From Bog-473 sp963754445 (lineage in GTDB: Bacteria > Actinomycetota > Acidimicrobiia > Acidimicrobiales > RAAP-2): DNA of 64,000 nucleotides. The notes beneath the pieces were generated by a model. That model did no database searches, was not told the origin of the DNA, and worked only from the letters and a program-made list of their open reading frames with translations. The stretch spans positions 1,302,001 to 1,366,000 of the forward strand of contig CAVWFT010000002.1 of the NCBI GenBank assembly GCA_963754445.1, given 5' to 3'. A program made the position numbers and the translations under genes. Positions within the stretch are counted from its first letter, which is position 1, and each line of letters starts with the position of its first letter. Of this stretch, positions 16,993-27,077 are shown piece by piece.

Positions 16993-18290
16993 AGAGAAGA
17001 TGGTGTGTCGCAGGTGTCGCGTCAGCATGGGCCATGACGCTCGTCGGCGGAGCGGTGGCGGCGTCGCCCAGTTCGGCGAGTGAATCGGCCTCTGGATCGA
17101 CTCAGGGGGTCACGAGCAGCATGATCACGATCGGCATCCCATACGTGGACCTCGCATCGGTAGCTCAGTTCACGAGCGGACTCAATCAAGGGAGCTATCC
17201 CGGAGCATACGGCGCGTTGATCAAATCGATCAACGCCAGCGGGGGAATCAACGGCCGCAAGATCAAGGCGGATTACGTGGCGGTCAACCCGATTGGCTCC
17301 GACAGCTCATCTGCAGCATGCACGCAACTGACCGAGGACGACCAGGTGTTCGCCGTCGTCGGATTCCTCCAGAACAACGATTCGGTCTGTTACACGAACC
17401 TGCATCAGACCCCGATCATCGGTGGGACCATGACCACGCAGCTTCTCGCTGGAGCGAAGGCGGCCTGGTTCGACACGACACCAATCGACAATGTGCTCGA
17501 ACCAGCAACCATCAACGCAGCCGCCAAGGCCGGTGTCTTCAAGGGGAAGAAGGTAGCCGTCATGAGCCTTTCCAACGAGCCATCTGGACTCACGACTTCG
17601 GTGTTGACTGCGTTGAAAAATGATGGAATTAGGCCGGTAGCGACAGCGACTGTTACAGCCAACACCAGCGATCCAGAGGCGTCGCTTCAGCAGATCAGTG
17701 GGGTTGTGGCACTCAAGTTCAAGTCTGCCGGAGCAAACATTGTTGTTCCTGTTGACCAGGCAGCACAGACATGGGGTAACGCCACCGCCAGTGGTAGCTA
17801 TCACCCACAGATCGTCGCACCGAGCTTCAACGACCTGAGCTCCTACACCGGAACTGGCACTCCTGCCCCGGCCGTCATTGCGAACGCGGTCACTGCCTAC
17901 CTGCAGCCTCTGTCGGTAGGTACGAAGCCGGTGGGCTGGACGGACCCGGCGCTGCAGCGCTGCCTCAGTACGGTCAAATCTGCGGGGCAAAGTGTGACCA
18001 GTCCCATGGCCTCGCTGCACTCCTCCAACCAGACGTTCGTGGCAGTTGTGCAGGCTTGTCAGAATTTGACTCTCTTCCAGGCCATCGTCAAGAAGGCAGG
18101 AAAGAACCTCACCACGGCTTCCTTCCAGAAGGCGGGAGACGCATTGGGGGCTGTGCACATCCCAGGACTCGGTAACGGGACATATTCCAAGGCCGCTCCG
18201 GCCGGATCATTCCCCTTGTATCTGTACAAGTGGTCTCAGTCGCAGGGAACCTTCGTGCCTTCGTCGACCGCTTACGGGAAGTCGGGGTGA
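16986..18290 (+). CDS. Liv-type substrate-binding protein of the fused importer
   Basis: A 434-residue solute-binding protein with an N-terminal signal (KRRWC then a hydrophobic run, cleavage near AVAASPSSA). Mature marks are ITIGIPYVDLASVAQF, INASGGINGRKIKADYVAVNP and ACTQLTEDDQVFAV. The IPYVDL and CTQLTEDD motifs recur in the SBPs at 47976 and 51909, so these three form a paralogous family. It overlaps the LivHMG gene by 7 bp and the following GH78 rhamnosidase by 4 bp (GTGA), which ties the importer to rhamnoside use. The ligand is more likely a glycoside or its aglycone than an amino acid (inference). Confidence 0.9.
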   Translation: MLKRRWCVAGVASAWAMTLVGGAVAASPSSASESASGSTQGVTSSMITIGIPYVDLASVAQFTSGLNQGSYPGAYGALIKSINASGGINGRKIKADYVAVNPIGSDSSSAACTQLTEDDQVFAVVGFLQNNDSVCYTNLHQTPIIGGTMTTQLLAGAKAAWFDTTPIDNVLEPATINAAAKAGVFKGKKVAVMSLSNEPSGLTTSVLTALKNDGIRPVATATVTANTSDPEASLQQISGVVALKFKSAGANIVVPVDQAAQTWGNATASGSYHPQIVAPSFNDLSSYTGTGTPAPAVIANAVTAYLQPLSVGTKPVGWTDPALQRCLSTVKSAGQSVTSPMASLHSSNQTFVAVVQACQNLTLFQAIVKKAGKNLTTASFQKAGDALGAVHIPGLGNGTYSKAAPAGSFPLYLYKWSQSQGTFVPSSTAYGKSG

Positions 18291-20988
18291 GCGAAGGAGT
18301 AGCCGGACAAGTGGGGCGCCGCAATGTTGGACGTCCGACGAGGCTCCGAATCGAACACGGCCCCCGCTCATTGGGCGTCGGCAGCGCGATGCCACGATTG
18401 TCGTGGTGGCTTCCATCTGGCGTGGAAAACCAGCGGTGCTACGAGGTGGAGATTTGCGTGGATGGGCGGACCTGCTCGACGGGGCCGATCGAGTCCGACC
18501 AGTCGACGCTGGTTCGTTGGCCCCTTGGGCCGCTGGGATCTCGTAGCCGCTGTAACTGGCGCGTTCGGGTGGAAGGTGATGAAGGCTGGAGCGAATGGTC
18601 TGAGCCAGATGTGTTCGAAGTGGGACTGCTGGACTCTGGCGACTGGGTCGGACACTTCATCGGGCTGTACGACGACGAGACGTTGTCGCTTCCCAGGGGG
18701 GAGCGACCGGCCCTCTATGCGCGACGAGAGTTTGTGCTGGACGGTCCCTCCGCTCTCGGGCGTCTCTATGCCACCGCCCACGGAGTGTACGAGCTGTTCC
18801 TCGATGGGCAGAGGATCGGCGATCTTGAGCTCACCCCCGGATTCACCTCGTACCACTCGCACCTGGAATACCAGACATACGACGTCACCCGGCATCTGGG
18901 GCCGGGAGATCACACACTCCTGGCTGTCGTCTCAGACGGGTGGTGGCGAGGGGCCGTCGGCTTCACCCATCAAGACTTTTGCTTTGGAAAGTCACTTGCT
19001 CTTCTGGCCCAACTCGAGGTGCTCGCAATTGGAGGTGAGACGGTGCGCATCGGCACCGATCGATCCTGGGAGTTGTCGACGGAGGGCCCGATCACTGCGG
19101 CCGACCTCATGGAAGGAGAGAAGGTGGATATGCGTCTACCGTTCCCTCCTGTGTCAGGTTGGGTAGCCGCTGACATCGTGGCCGAGCCTGATTCCCGTCT
19201 GGCCGTTTCGCCCTCACCGCCGACAAAGAGAATCGCCAATTACCGGCCGGCTTCCATCAGGAGGTTGGATTCTGAGCGACAGGTAATCGATTTCGGATCG
19301 AACATCAACGGGTGGGTATCGATCGCTGGCTCCAAACTCGGTGGCGCCGGTAACCGCGTCCGAGTCCGTCACGGAGAGCTCTTGGGTCGCGACGGTGACG
19401 TCGATACCGACCACCTCAGGTCCTTCGACTTCATAACGCGCGAACCGGTCGAGGTGGGACAGATCGACGAAGTGATCAGTTCAGGGCTCGACAGCTCTGA
19501 GTTCGAACCGCGTCACACCACGCACGGGTTTCAATATGCCTCGATTTCTGGTGCTCGGGATCTCACGCCAGATGACGTCACCGGCATCCTGGTTCACACC
19601 GATCTGGAGCGCACGGGCTGGTTTCGCTGCAGCGATGAGCGGTTGAACAAGCTGCACGAAGCCGCGGTGCTGAGCTTTGTCGACAATGCATGTGAAGTGC
19701 CGACGGACTGCCCTACACGTGAACGCGCTGGCTGGACGGGCGACTGGCAGATCTTTGTGCCCGCCGCCGCATTCCTCTACGACGTAGCTGGGTTCAGTGA
19801 TCGATGGTTGCGCGATCTCTCTGCGGATCAATGGAAAGATGGGCGAGTTGCGAACTTTGCCCCCGATCCGTACAACGTTCCAGGCAAAGAGAAGGGCGTC
19901 GCCGGTTACCTGACTGGGTCAGCAGGCTGGGGTGATGCAGCCGTGCTCGTGCCCCATGAAATGTGGAAGTCGTACGGGGATCTCGATCTCTTGCGCCGAC
20001 AATACACATCGATGCGGGCTTGGGTTGAGTTCGCGCTCGGGCGAGCCGCGGGGTACCGGCATCCGAGTCGGGTTGCGTCTCGTCCCGAAGCTGCGTCGCA
20101 CGAAACCTATTTGTGGGACATTGGATTTCATTGGGAGAATGGTGCGAGCCAGGTGGGAGTTCCGAGGCCATTCTTAGCGGCGAAGCTGATGTTGCCGAAA
20201 TCGCGACGGCTTATCTCTACCGCTCAATGTGCACACTCGCCGAAGTCGCCGATCTGGTTGGGATCTCGTTCGATGCCCGTCTCTACGAGCTCACTGCCAT
20301 AAAGGTGCGAGAGGCGTGGAGAGCCGAATTCTTGGATCCGGACGGAACCGTTCTGAGAGATAGCCAGGCCAATCTGGCGCGGGCACTCGCTTTCGGCCTT
20401 GTCGATGATGCTGAGCGATCACAGGTTGCCGAGCAGTTGGTAAAACGCATCTTGGACGACGGCGCCACAGTTGGCACGGGCTTCTTGGCCACCCCATTTC
20501 TCCTCAACGTTCTGGCTGATCATGGGCACGGTGACATCGCCTACGAGCTGCTGTTGCAGACGAAGACTCCTTCGTGGTTGCACATGATCGAGTCGGGTGC
20601 GACCACGATCTGGGAGAACTGGGAAGGGTTGGACGGCAACGGGTCTGGATCGCTCAATCACTACAGCAAGGGCGCCGTGATTTCGTTTCTCCATCGCTAT
20701 GTTGCGGGGCTACGCCCAGTGGCCGGCGCTCCGGCGTATCGAGCGTTTGAAGTGCGACCGTTCGTGGGGGGAGGCATTACGCATGCGGAAGCCCGCTTAC
20801 TGTCACCTTACGGTCCCATCGAGACTTCGTGGAACGTCGAGGAGACTTCGTTCTCTATTCGCCTTTCCGTCCCGCCCGGCACGCGGGCTCACGTCACGCT
20901 GCCAGACGGAAAATCGATGACGCGGGGTCCAGGCGAATACGAGGAGACCGGCTCTGTGCGGGTCAACAAGTCTCTGCCGTTCGGGTGA
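18287..20988 (+). pseudogene. GH78 alpha-L-rhamnosidase with a one-base frameshift
   Basis: Together the two frames encode a full GH78 enzyme of about 900 residues: N-terminal Fn3-like domain (RLSWWLPSG; GWSEWSEP), the beta-sandwich domain before the barrel, and an (alpha/alpha)6 barrel with general acid Glu in CPTRERAGWTGD (codon 19721) and base Glu in ATTIWENWE (codon 20614). The frame changes from phase 2 to phase 1 at GGG 20133-20135: one extra G there restores GFHWGEWCEPGG, which matches the family. So either one base was lost, the assembly is wrong in a short homopolymer, or the ribosome shifts. No signal peptide, so it acts in the cytoplasm. GTG start overlaps the SBP stop. It releases L-rhamnose from imported rhamnosides. 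Confidence 0.85.
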
Positions 20989-21054
20989 TCTTGAACGTCT
21001 TCGGCGCTACGACCTTCTGTCGATGTGGTTTACGGGTGTGAGATGACGACCCAG

Positions 21055-22101
21055 TCAAGGTTTTGAGAGCTGCACCGTAGAGGCCCTTGCCACGAGTTCT
21101 GGCGGAAAGAGAATGTGGCGGTGTTCATGGTGTCGGTCGGTGGCTTCTTCGAGGAGCAACTCAGCGCCAGTTCTTCCGAGAGCGTGGCGCGGTTGCGAGA
21201 CAGAGGTCAATGGAACGCTTGCAGCGTCCGCGAGCTCGATGTCGTCATATCCCACCACGGCGATGTCTTCAGGCACCCGAACTCCGTGTTGGAGAAGAAC
21301 TTGCACGAGTCCAAATGCCAACAGGTCGTTGGCGCAAAAGACTCCGTTTGGTCGCCTTCGTCTGGAAAGGCCCAACAGACGCTCTCCTGCCCGTCGGCCT
21401 TGGGCAATCGTGGGCGATGATGTTTCCAGGACGGAGAAGGACTCCTCGTCCAAGCCGGCTCCCGCCACCGCGTTTCGAGCTCCGGTGAGGCGATCTGAGA
21501 GCTGGGGCACGTTCGTGGGCCCACCTACGAAGACGAGCTTGCTTCGTCCAGTGTCGAGAAGATGAGCGATCGCCAGGTCCCCACCGGCGAGATCGTCCAC
21601 GCCAACGGCACACCAATCATCGGCCAAGGTCGGGGCACGGTCAACGAGGATTACGGGAACTCCGAGCTGGCGGAGCTGGCCCAGTCTTGGATTTCCGTAC
21701 TCCAGTGCCGTGATGAGTACTCCCCGAACTCGCAACTCCGTGAGTCGTTCGAGGAATCGGTCTTCTCGCTCCTCGCTCTGGTCCGAATTGCAGATGAAGA
21801 GCGAGAGGTTCTGAGTCTCGGCTACCTCTTCGATTCCGCGTGCGACGTCGGTGAAAAAGGGATTCGAAGCATCGAGCACGACGTAGGCAATAGTGTGATT
21901 CTGGCCGACGACGAGCTGGCGAGCCGAGGCATTCGGAACGAAACCGAGTTCGACAATGGCGGCCTCGACGCGAGCTCGTGTCGCCGGGCGCACCGCGGAG
22001 GGTCGGTTGAGCACATTGGACACCGTTCCCACGGAGACCCGGGCTCGGGTGGCGACGTCTTTGATGTTGACGGGCGCTACAGGCTCACGCTTGCTGCTCA
22101 C
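21055..22101 (-). CDS. LacI family regulator of the rhamnose operon
   Basis: A 348-residue LacI/GalR repressor: HTH NIKDVATRARVSVGTVSNVLNR (residues ~8-29) followed by the hinge VRPATRARVEAAIVELGFVPNASAR, then a periplasmic-binding-like sugar domain ending in VVGYDDIELADAASVPLTSV. Last gene of the minus-strand operon, its start overlapping the rhamnulokinase stop by 4 bp. It should sense rhamnose, rhamnulose or a phosphate of it and bind in the divergent promoter region at 26753-27077, where LacI-like half-sites TTGTAAACG and CGTTTCACAA occur. Confidence 0.9.
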   Translation of the reverse strand: MSSKREPVAPVNIKDVATRARVSVGTVSNVLNRPSAVRPATRARVEAAIVELGFVPNASARQLVVGQNHTIAYVVLDASNPFFTDVARGIEEVAETQNLSLFICNSDQSEEREDRFLERLTELRVRGVLITALEYGNPRLGQLRQLGVPVILVDRAPTLADDWCAVGVDDLAGGDLAIAHLLDTGRSKLVFVGGPTNVPQLSDRLTGARNAVAGAGLDEESFSVLETSSPTIAQGRRAGERLLGLSRRRRPNGVFCANDLLAFGLVQVLLQHGVRVPEDIAVVGYDDIELADAASVPLTSVSQPRHALGRTGAELLLEEATDRHHEHRHILFPPELVARASTVQLSKP

Positions 22102-23540
22102 GTGGGATTGCTCCTTGGTCGGGTCGTCCGGGGAAGGTACCGCACAAGGTCCTCATTCCGAGCTAGTTCCTGACGCAATGCAACGAGATCCTTCGCCAGC
22201 ACGCCCCGCGCCATTGCCTGAACCAGGACATTGCCGAGGGCAGTCGCTTCGGCCGGCCCCGCGAGTACCGGCTTCCCGAGCGCGTCCGCTGTGAGCTGGC
22301 AAAGGAGCTCGTTGCGCGAGCCCCCGCCCAGGATATGGACGACTCCGACCTCGGTCCCGGAGAGGAACGCCGCGGTCCGCGCTGTGGTGGCGTAGGCGGC
22401 GGCCAAGGAATCGAGGACGCATCGGACAACCGCAGCCCTTGTTGGAAGCGGGTCATGGCCTGACCTGGCGACGGCAGCTGCGATGCGACCCGGCATGTCT
22501 CCTGGTTCGATGAAATCTGGGTGATCGACATCGACTACGGGCCCTGAAGGGAGGTCGGCGGCGGAGTCCAACAGTTCTGAGAGATCGATCTCCTCGCCAT
22601 CCTTCGCCCAAACTCGCAGGCACTCTTGAAGCAACCAGAGTCCACCGACGTTACGGAGGAAGCGGATGCGACCGTCAATTCCCCGTTCGTTGGTGAAGTT
22701 CGTGGCCATGACCTCACTGGTGAGGACGGGTCGTTCCAACTCCGTCCCAACGAGCGACCATGTTCCTGATGACACGTACATGAACCGTGGAGTGTCAGTG
22801 GGCATGGCGACTACCGCTGAGGCCGTGTCATGCGACGCCACCGTGGTTACCTCCACAGAGGCTGGCAGACCAGTCCGAGATGCGACCAGATCGGTGATGG
22901 GACCGAGCCTCTCTCCCGGGAGACGAAGGGGTGGGAAAAGTCCGCCATCCAGTCCGAGTGCACTGAAGATGCAATCGGACCAAGTGCCGGTTTCAGCCTG
23001 AAGGAGACCCGTTGTTGACGCATTGGTCACCTCGGTGCCGAGGCGGCCAGTGAGCCAGTATCCGAACAAATCGGGCAAGAGAACCACGTGAGCCACCCGG
23101 CGCCAGGAGTCTTCGCCCCGTGCGGCAGCCAATTGAAAGAGCGTCGTAAAGGGCAGGAACTGAAGTCCATTGACGGCGAAGATCTCCGAGGGATTCATGA
23201 CGGCATAGACCTCGTCTACGAACGAGGCGCTACGGCCGTCGCGATAGGAGATTGGATCGTCGACAAGGTCGCCCTCGGCATCGAGCAGTGCAACGTCGAC
23301 GCCCCATCCATCAACACCGATCGACTCCACTGAGGGAAACTGCTCGTGCAACCGGCGCAGGCCAACCAGCACCTCTGAAAAGATGTGCGCAACGTCCCAG
23401 CACAAACGGCCCGCACGAAGAACCGGGGCGTTGGGAAAGCGGTGAACCACAACGAGCTCGCAGCGACCATGTGAGATCCTGCCGGCAGCCACCCGACCTC
23501 CGGATGCTCCGAGGTCGATGGCGCCGAAGACGCGCTCCAC
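22098..23540 (-). CDS. rhaB: Rhamnulokinase (FGGY family)
   Basis: A 480-residue FGGY carbohydrate kinase: N-terminal ATPase motif AIDLGASGGRVAAGRI, IGVDGWGVDVALLD, the FGGY signature regions VASHDTASAVVA and HILGGGSRNELLCQLTADALGKPVLAGPAEATALGN. The G-A-S-G-G variant of the phosphate loop and the surrounding rhamnose genes support L-rhamnulose as substrate (to rhamnulose-1-phosphate with ATP, in the cytoplasm). Length matches RhaB. It lies 5 bp after the aldolase/dehydrogenase gene and overlaps the LacI gene. Confidence 0.92.
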   Translation of the reverse strand: MERVFGAIDLGASGGRVAAGRISHGRCELVVVHRFPNAPVLRAGRLCWDVAHIFSEVLVGLRRLHEQFPSVESIGVDGWGVDVALLDAEGDLVDDPISYRDGRSASFVDEVYAVMNPSEIFAVNGLQFLPFTTLFQLAAARGEDSWRRVAHVVLLPDLFGYWLTGRLGTEVTNASTTGLLQAETGTWSDCIFSALGLDGGLFPPLRLPGERLGPITDLVASRTGLPASVEVTTVASHDTASAVVAMPTDTPRFMYVSSGTWSLVGTELERPVLTSEVMATNFTNERGIDGRIRFLRNVGGLWLLQECLRVWAKDGEEIDLSELLDSAADLPSGPVVDVDHPDFIEPGDMPGRIAAAVARSGHDPLPTRAAVVRCVLDSLAAAYATTARTAAFLSGTEVGVVHILGGGSRNELLCQLTADALGKPVLAGPAEATALGNVLVQAMARGVLAKDLVALRQELARNEDLVRYLPRTTRPRSNPT

Positions 23541-23545
23541 CGCTC

Positions 23546-25579
23546 TTACCGGAGGAATGCGGCAGCTACACCGCTGTCAACGGGCACGATCGTCCCGGTC
23601 GTGTGGCTGAAGCGGTCGGATGTCAAGGCGGTCACGGCATGGGCGATGTCCTCGGGTAGAACCTCTCGTCCCAACAGGGTGCGGCTCGCATAGAACGCCC
23701 CCAGTTCATCCTCTGGAACGCCGTAGACCTTGGCCCGCTCGGCCCCCCAACCGCTGGCGAAGATCCCACTTCCTCGCACCACGCCGTCAGGGTTGATGCC
23801 GTTGACGCGGATACCCTCAGCACCCAATTCCGCTGCAAGCAGGCGCACTTGGTGGGCCTGATCGGCCTTCGCAGCGCTGTAGGCAACGTTGTTTGGACCA
23901 GCGAACACGGCGTTCTTGGAGCAGATGTAGACGATGTCCCCACCCAACCCCTGGCCGATCATGGCTCGGGTGGCGGCTTTCGCAACGAGGAAACTTCCCT
24001 TCGCCATGACGTCATGCTGGAGATCCCAATCGGTCTCGGTTGTCTCGAGGAGTGGCTTGGACACCGAGAGCCCGGCACAGTTCACAACAAGGTCAAGTCC
24101 TCCGAAGGCAAGGAGCGCAGCATCGACGCCAGATTGGACGGCGTCAGCAACAGCGACGTCGACCGCCAACCCGATGGCAACATCGGGACCTCCAAGGTCC
24201 CGAGCGACCTTCTCCGCACTGCCCAGATCAAGATCAGCCACAACGACACAGGCCCCGTGTGCTGCAAGATCGGAAGCGATTGCTCGCCCGATGCCGCTGG
24301 CGCCCCCGGTCACCAGTGCTATCCGCCCGTCATGGGATCGGGGTGGTGGCAGACGCCTCAGCTTGGCCTCTTCCAGTTCCCAGTACTCGACGCGGAATTT
24401 CTCGCTCTCGGCGATGGGCGCATAAGTCGAGACAGACTCGGCCCCCCGCATCACGTTGATCGCGTTCAGGTAGAACTCAGAAGAGATGCGCGCGGTTGGC
24501 TTGTCCTTTCCGAACGCGAACATCCCCACGCCTGGGACGAGGACGATCGAGGGATCTGCTCCCCTCATGGCGGGAGTCTGATCGTCGGCATAGCGCTGGT
24601 AGTAGGCCGCGTACTCTTTTCGGTACTGATTATGCAAAGCGGACAATCGTTCGACACCTGCTTGGAGCCCGGCCGAGGGGGATACGTCCAGAACCAGCGG
24701 CCGAATCTTTGTTCGCAAGAAGTGGTCCGGACACGAAGTTCCCAGACCCGCCAATCGAGCAAGCTTTTCCCCCGCGAGAAACTCCAGGACAATCTGGTCA
24801 TCGCAAAAATGCCCGATCACCCGGTGATCGGTCGCCGCGATTGCCCGGATGTAGGGCATGAGGGCCGCAGCCCACCAGATCCGTTCGGAGTGGGGCAATG
24901 GCATGCGCTCTTGAACGGGGCGCCCGAAGGGTTCGGCCACGTTCTGGGTATCGATGTAGGTCTGGGCCTGTTCAATGATCCATCGTGAATTTGCCTCGCA
25001 CTCTTCACTGGAGTCACCCCAGGCCGTGGTTCCGTGTCCGCCCAAAATGACGCCTATTGCATCTGGGTGTTCGTCCCGTATCGCGGCAATGTCCAGGCCG
25101 AGTTGAAAGCCGGGACGGCGCCAGGGCAGCCAACGAACACGATCGCCATAGATGGTTTTCGTCAGTTGTTCGCCTTCAGCCGAGGTGGCAATCGCAATAG
25201 CGCTGTCAGGGTGGAGGTGGTCGACGTGGGGCGAATCGACCAAAGCATGCATGGCGGTATCGATCGAAGGTGCAGCACCTCCGCGACCATGGAGGCAGAA
25301 ATCGAATGCGTGGACCATCTCATCCTCATGCTGCATCCCTCGATAGACGCGGGGTAGCGAGCGCAGGCGGTCGAGGCGCAGAACTGCCAATCCACTCTCG
25401 TTGAGAGTGCCTAGGTCGCCGCCAGAACCCTTCACCCACAAGAGGTCCACTGGCTCTCCCGACGCCGGATCGATGTCGATGCCTTTCGCGGAGGCGTTCC
25501 CGCCCGCGTAGTTGGTATTCCTTCGGTCGGCTCCGAGTCGGTGGGAGCGGGCAAGCAGATCCTCTACTGCAGAATTCAC
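23546..25579 (-). CDS. rhaD: Bifunctional rhamnulose-1-phosphate aldolase / L-lactaldehyde dehydrogenase-type SDR
   Basis: A 677-residue fusion. Residues ~20-390 are a class II aldolase domain (GGNASAKG; HPDSAIAIA; VILGGHGTTAWGD with the metal His). Residues ~415-677 are an SDR (VTGGASGIGRAIA, VNCAGLS, YSAAKADQAHQVR). This is the RhaD-RhaE layout known from B. subtilis YuxG-type and rhizobial proteins: the aldolase splits L-rhamnulose-1-phosphate into DHAP and L-lactaldehyde, and the SDR part oxidises lactaldehyde to lactate with NAD. GTG start 3 bp after the isomerase stop, with no separate RBS, so translation is probably coupled. Confidence 0.92.
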   Translation of the reverse strand: MNSAVEDLLARSHRLGADRRNTNYAGGNASAKGIDIDPASGEPVDLLWVKGSGGDLGTLNESGLAVLRLDRLRSLPRVYRGMQHEDEMVHAFDFCLHGRGGAAPSIDTAMHALVDSPHVDHLHPDSAIAIATSAEGEQLTKTIYGDRVRWLPWRRPGFQLGLDIAAIRDEHPDAIGVILGGHGTTAWGDSSEECEANSRWIIEQAQTYIDTQNVAEPFGRPVQERMPLPHSERIWWAAALMPYIRAIAATDHRVIGHFCDDQIVLEFLAGEKLARLAGLGTSCPDHFLRTKIRPLVLDVSPSAGLQAGVERLSALHNQYRKEYAAYYQRYADDQTPAMRGADPSIVLVPGVGMFAFGKDKPTARISSEFYLNAINVMRGAESVSTYAPIAESEKFRVEYWELEEAKLRRLPPPRSHDGRIALVTGGASGIGRAIASDLAAHGACVVVADLDLGSAEKVARDLGGPDVAIGLAVDVAVADAVQSGVDAALLAFGGLDLVVNCAGLSVSKPLLETTETDWDLQHDVMAKGSFLVAKAATRAMIGQGLGGDIVYICSKNAVFAGPNNVAYSAAKADQAHQVRLLAAELGAEGIRVNGINPDGVVRGSGIFASGWGAERAKVYGVPEDELGAFYASRTLLGREVLPEDIAHAVTALTSDRFSHTTGTIVPVDSGVAAAFLR

Positions 25580-25582
25580 GGT

Positions 25583-26752
25583 TTATGCGCCCCAACTCAA
25601 CGCCAAGCCACCGACGCGCTCCGAGGTGATCTGCTCGGCGTAGCCGCTCTCCCGGTAGGCCCGTATGGGGTCGGGTGCGAGCCCTCGCGCCACTCGCCAT
25701 TCGGCCAACAGCGGGCGTACGTCTGTCGAAAAGGCGTCCATGAGGACCTCGTGCGCCCCGAGGACGTCGTTGGTCCGCTGTAAGGCTTGCAGCGCTGTTC
25801 GATCAACGAGGAGGGCCCTGGCCATCATCTCCTGCACATTGAGAACCGACCGGATCTGAGCTGGGATCTTCTCTTCGATGTTGTGACATTGGTCGAGCAT
25901 GAATCTGACGCCGCTGGTGTTCCCATCTAACCCACCACCGCGGATCACCTCAAAGAGAATCCGAAATAATTGGAATGGATCCGCGGCGCCAACCATAAGG
26001 TCGTCATCGGCATAGAAGCGAGAGTTGAAGTCGAAGGAGCCGAGACGTCCCAATCTCAGGAGTTGGGCCACTATGAATTCAACGTTGGTGCCAGGAGCAT
26101 GATGCCCGGTGTCCAAACACACCAGGGCTTGCGGACCCAGCGCCATGCACTGCACGTACGCCGTGCCCCAATCGGGAACATCCGTATGATAAAACGCCGG
26201 CTCGAAGAACTTGTACTCGAGGATGAGCCGCTGGTTGCTGTTCAGTCTTTCGTAGACGGCCCCTAAGGACTCTGCCAACCTCTCTTGGCGGTCCTGGAAG
26301 TCTCCCTGCCCGGGGTAGTTGGTTCCGTCAGCAAGCCAGATCTTCAGATCACTACTGCCCACCTCATCCATGATGGCGATGCACTCGTGCATGTGGTCGA
26401 TCGCCTTTGACCTGATGCGATCATCGATGTGGGTGAGGCTTCCGAACTTGTAGTCCTCGTCTTGAAACGTGTTCGAATTGACGGTACCGAGGCCCAAGCC
26501 CAAGTCCTCCGCGTAGAGCCGTAGCTTGTCGTAGTCGTCGACTCGGTCCCAGGGAATGTGCAGGGCGACCAGCGGTGCTGCGCCGGTGTATCGGTGCACT
26601 TGTGCCGCATCGGCGATTTTTTCTTCGGGTGTACGAGGCGCTCCTGGCTGAGCGAAGACCTTGAACCTGGTGCCCGAGTTGCCGAAGGCCCACGAGGGCA
26701 GTTCGATCTCGAGCTGGCCGAGCCGCTGCAGCATGTCATCAACCTCGACCAT
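25583..26752 (-). CDS. rhaI: L-rhamnose isomerase (RhaI type)
   Basis: A 389-residue xylose-isomerase-like TIM barrel of the Pseudomonas/rhizobial L-rhamnose isomerase type: LHIPWDRVDDYDKLRLYAED (split by one loop), KIWLADGTNYPGQGDFQDRQ, LILEYKFFEPAFYHTDVPDWG (metal-binding Glu and His), VCLDTGHHAPGTNVEFIV and FDFNSRFYADDDLMVGA. It converts L-rhamnose to L-rhamnulose. First gene of the rhaI-rhaDE-rhaB-lacI operon; ATG preceded by GGGAGGAAC. The motif order and length argue against the E. coli RhaA type. Confidence 0.92.
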   Translation of the reverse strand: MVEVDDMLQRLGQLEIELPSWAFGNSGTRFKVFAQPGAPRTPEEKIADAAQVHRYTGAAPLVALHIPWDRVDDYDKLRLYAEDLGLGLGTVNSNTFQDEDYKFGSLTHIDDRIRSKAIDHMHECIAIMDEVGSSDLKIWLADGTNYPGQGDFQDRQERLAESLGAVYERLNSNQRLILEYKFFEPAFYHTDVPDWGTAYVQCMALGPQALVCLDTGHHAPGTNVEFIVAQLLRLGRLGSFDFNSRFYADDDLMVGAADPFQLFRILFEVIRGGGLDGNTSGVRFMLDQCHNIEEKIPAQIRSVLNVQEMMARALLVDRTALQALQRTNDVLGAHEVLMDAFSTDVRPLLAEWRVARGLAPDPIRAYRESGYAEQITSERVGGLALSWGA

Positions 26753-26827
26753 GTTCCTCCCGCCCTCGGTCCGAGTGGGCTCCCGCCGGCCGATCGGTTG
26801 GACAATCGGCCCAAGCTTTGACTCGAT

Positions 26828-26882
26828 TGTAAACGGATTTGGAGCGTTTCACAAAGGTGAAGTTACGTACAGAATTATGTAC
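26828..26882. promoter_or_regulatory. Divergent control region of the rhamnose genes: LacI-like half-sites and a GTAC dyad
   Basis: TTGTAAACG (26827-26835) faces CGTTTCACAA (26845-26854) as an imperfect inverted repeat with LacI-type half-sites. Next to it GTACAGAATTATGTAC (26867-26882) is a 16-bp dyad with 7 of 8 pairs matched. Further on, GCATAA and TTATGC form perfect 6-bp arms (about 26916-26941). All lie between rhaI and the second GH78 gene in a locally AT-rich stretch. Confidence 0.45.
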
Positions 26883-27077
26883 ACTCTAATTCCCAGGTAG
26901 TAGGGCGAATCTGAGCATAATTAGATCGGTTCAGTTATGCATATTTCATAGAAGCCCCGGGGATGGTAGGTGAGGGCGGCGTCGACCTCATTGGGTCGGC
27001 CGTATCGGGCCGCCGCCGACGCGGTCGATACCGGGAACCCGGTGAGTGAACGATCTGGACAGGGCAAGGAGCGAGAG

